Shown: piece after piece, positions 5,593 through 5,874 of the stretch
Layout: every line of letters starts with the position of its first letter
Numbering within the stretch: position 1 is the first letter of the stretch
Assembly: GCA_030835005.1 (NCBI GenBank)
Contig: JAUQWT010000350.1
Location: 1 to 5,874, forward strand
Length of the DNA: 5,874 nt
Direction: 5' to 3'
Source: Ignavibacteria bacterium
GTDB lineage: Bacteria; Bacteroidota; Ignavibacteria; Tepidaquicellales; OLB5
Notes under the pieces: generated by a model
Databases searched by the model: none
What the model was told of the DNA's origin: nothing
The model's input: only the letters and a program-made list of their open reading frames with translations
Made by a program: the position numbers and the translations under genes

Positions 5593-5645
5593 GATTTAGA
5601 GATTTTGTTTAGCTTGAAAACCCATTAAATATGTATTAATTTTGA

Positions 5646-5663
5646 GTCCGGCAACTCCCGGAC
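5646..5663. repeat. GTCCGG/CCGGAC hairpin in a GC-richer block
   Basis: GTCCGG (5646-5651) and CCGGAC (5658-5663) pair across a 6-nt loop. It is followed at once by the palindrome GGGTACCC (5665-5672), and by TTGCAGG (5689-5695) matching CCTGCAA (5737-5743). The block stands out from the AT-rich flanks. No T-run follows, so it is not an obvious terminator; it may be an inserted repeat. Confidence 0.45.
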
Positions 5664-5805
5664 GGGGTACCCTCTGGGTCAATCCCGCTTGCAGGATCAA
5701 CAACTACATTAAAGGTTTTCAATTCCCACCCCGACCCCTGCAAAAGATGGCGTATTCAGAACATTTTGGGTAAAACACTGAATTAAATTAGTATATATAT
5801 TACAT

Positions 5806-5813
5806 TATATTTG
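5806..5813 (+). promoter_or_regulatory. Candidate -7 element of the right-edge gene
   Basis: TATATTTG matches TAnnTTTG and lies 16 nt before the ATG at 5830. No TTTG or TTG element is found at the expected distance upstream, so this may be chance in AT-rich sequence. Confidence 0.2.
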
Positions 5814-5829
5814 TAATATTCAAAATACT

Positions 5830-5874
5830 ATGAAAAAATTCTTTAAAATACTATTTATCTTTTTTGCCTTTTGC
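5830..5874 (+). CDS. N-terminus of a probable exported protein (partial)
   Basis: An ATG at 5830 opens a frame of 15 codons that reaches the right edge without a stop. The peptide MKKFFKILFIFFAFC has two lysines after Met and then a hydrophobic run, the typical start of a Sec signal peptide. The Cys at residue 15 comes at the very edge, so a lipoprotein signal is possible but cannot be judged. There is no Shine-Dalgarno site, as for the nuo genes. The gene is divergent from nuoC, and its function cannot be told from this window. Confidence 0.55.
   Translation, partial: MKKFFKILFIFFAFC

Larger units (their letters stand above)
5507..5829. other. Divergent intergenic region
   Basis: This 323-bp stretch separates nuoC from the right-edge gene, so promoters for both should lie here. 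The left part (5507-5640) is AT-rich and carries several short inverted repeats and four TTGAT/ATCAA pentamers. The middle (about 5645-5745) is GC-richer and palindromic. The right part (5765-5829) is very AT-rich, with a TATATATATTA stretch. I see no convincing gene or RNA gene in it. Confidence 0.7.

Noticed and set aside
5646..5786. 46-codon plus-strand open stretch ending in TAA at about 5784-5786
   Set aside because: There is no start codon after the preceding TGA, no ribosome site and no recognisable motif; it overlaps palindromic DNA. A gene remnant cannot be excluded but is not supported.

Overview
The window reads as chromosomal sequence from an AT-rich, free-living bacterium of the Bacteroidota/Ignavibacteriota neighbourhood. 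I base this on the type of complex I genes (separate nuoC and nuoD), the lack of Shine-Dalgarno sequences in front of the nuo genes, TAnnTTTG-type promoter-like motifs, and a possible GldL/GldM-like gene pair. The phylum call is inference; no database search was possible.

Layout. Almost everything is read from the minus strand, so transcription runs from right to left. From right to left there is: the first 15 codons of a plus-strand gene with a secretion-signal start (5830-5874); a 323-bp divergent intergenic region (5507-5829) with inverted repeats and a compact GC-richer block; nuoC (5021-5506); nuoD (3657-4994); a 255-bp gap full of three kinds of repeat (3402-3656); nuoE (2922-3401); nuoF (1599-2903); a 190-bp AT-rich gap; a 410-residue membrane protein with a long cytoplasmic coiled-coil tail (176-1408); and the first 50 codons of a single-span membrane protein that runs off the left edge (1-150).

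Function. nuoC, nuoD, nuoE and nuoF encode four peripheral-arm subunits of NADH:quinone oxidoreductase (complex I). NuoE and NuoF form part of the NADH dehydrogenase tip (FMN, a [2Fe-2S] and a [4Fe-4S] cluster). NuoC and NuoD form the connecting and quinone-site part. All diagnostic residues looked for are present except one glycine of the NuoF FMN loop, which is cysteine. Neither nuoB upstream nor nuoG downstream is in the window, so the rest of complex I must be encoded elsewhere.

The two left-hand genes are a separate, well-translated unit with good Shine-Dalgarno sites. A polytopic protein with a coiled-coil tail followed by a protein with a short basic N-terminus and one membrane span resembles the two-component layout of ion-driven motors (MotA/MotB, ExbB/ExbD, GldL/GldM). 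This is the most interesting functional lead. The most interesting non-coding signal is the repeat-packed nuoE-nuoD gap, including mutually exclusive hairpins just upstream of the nuoE start.
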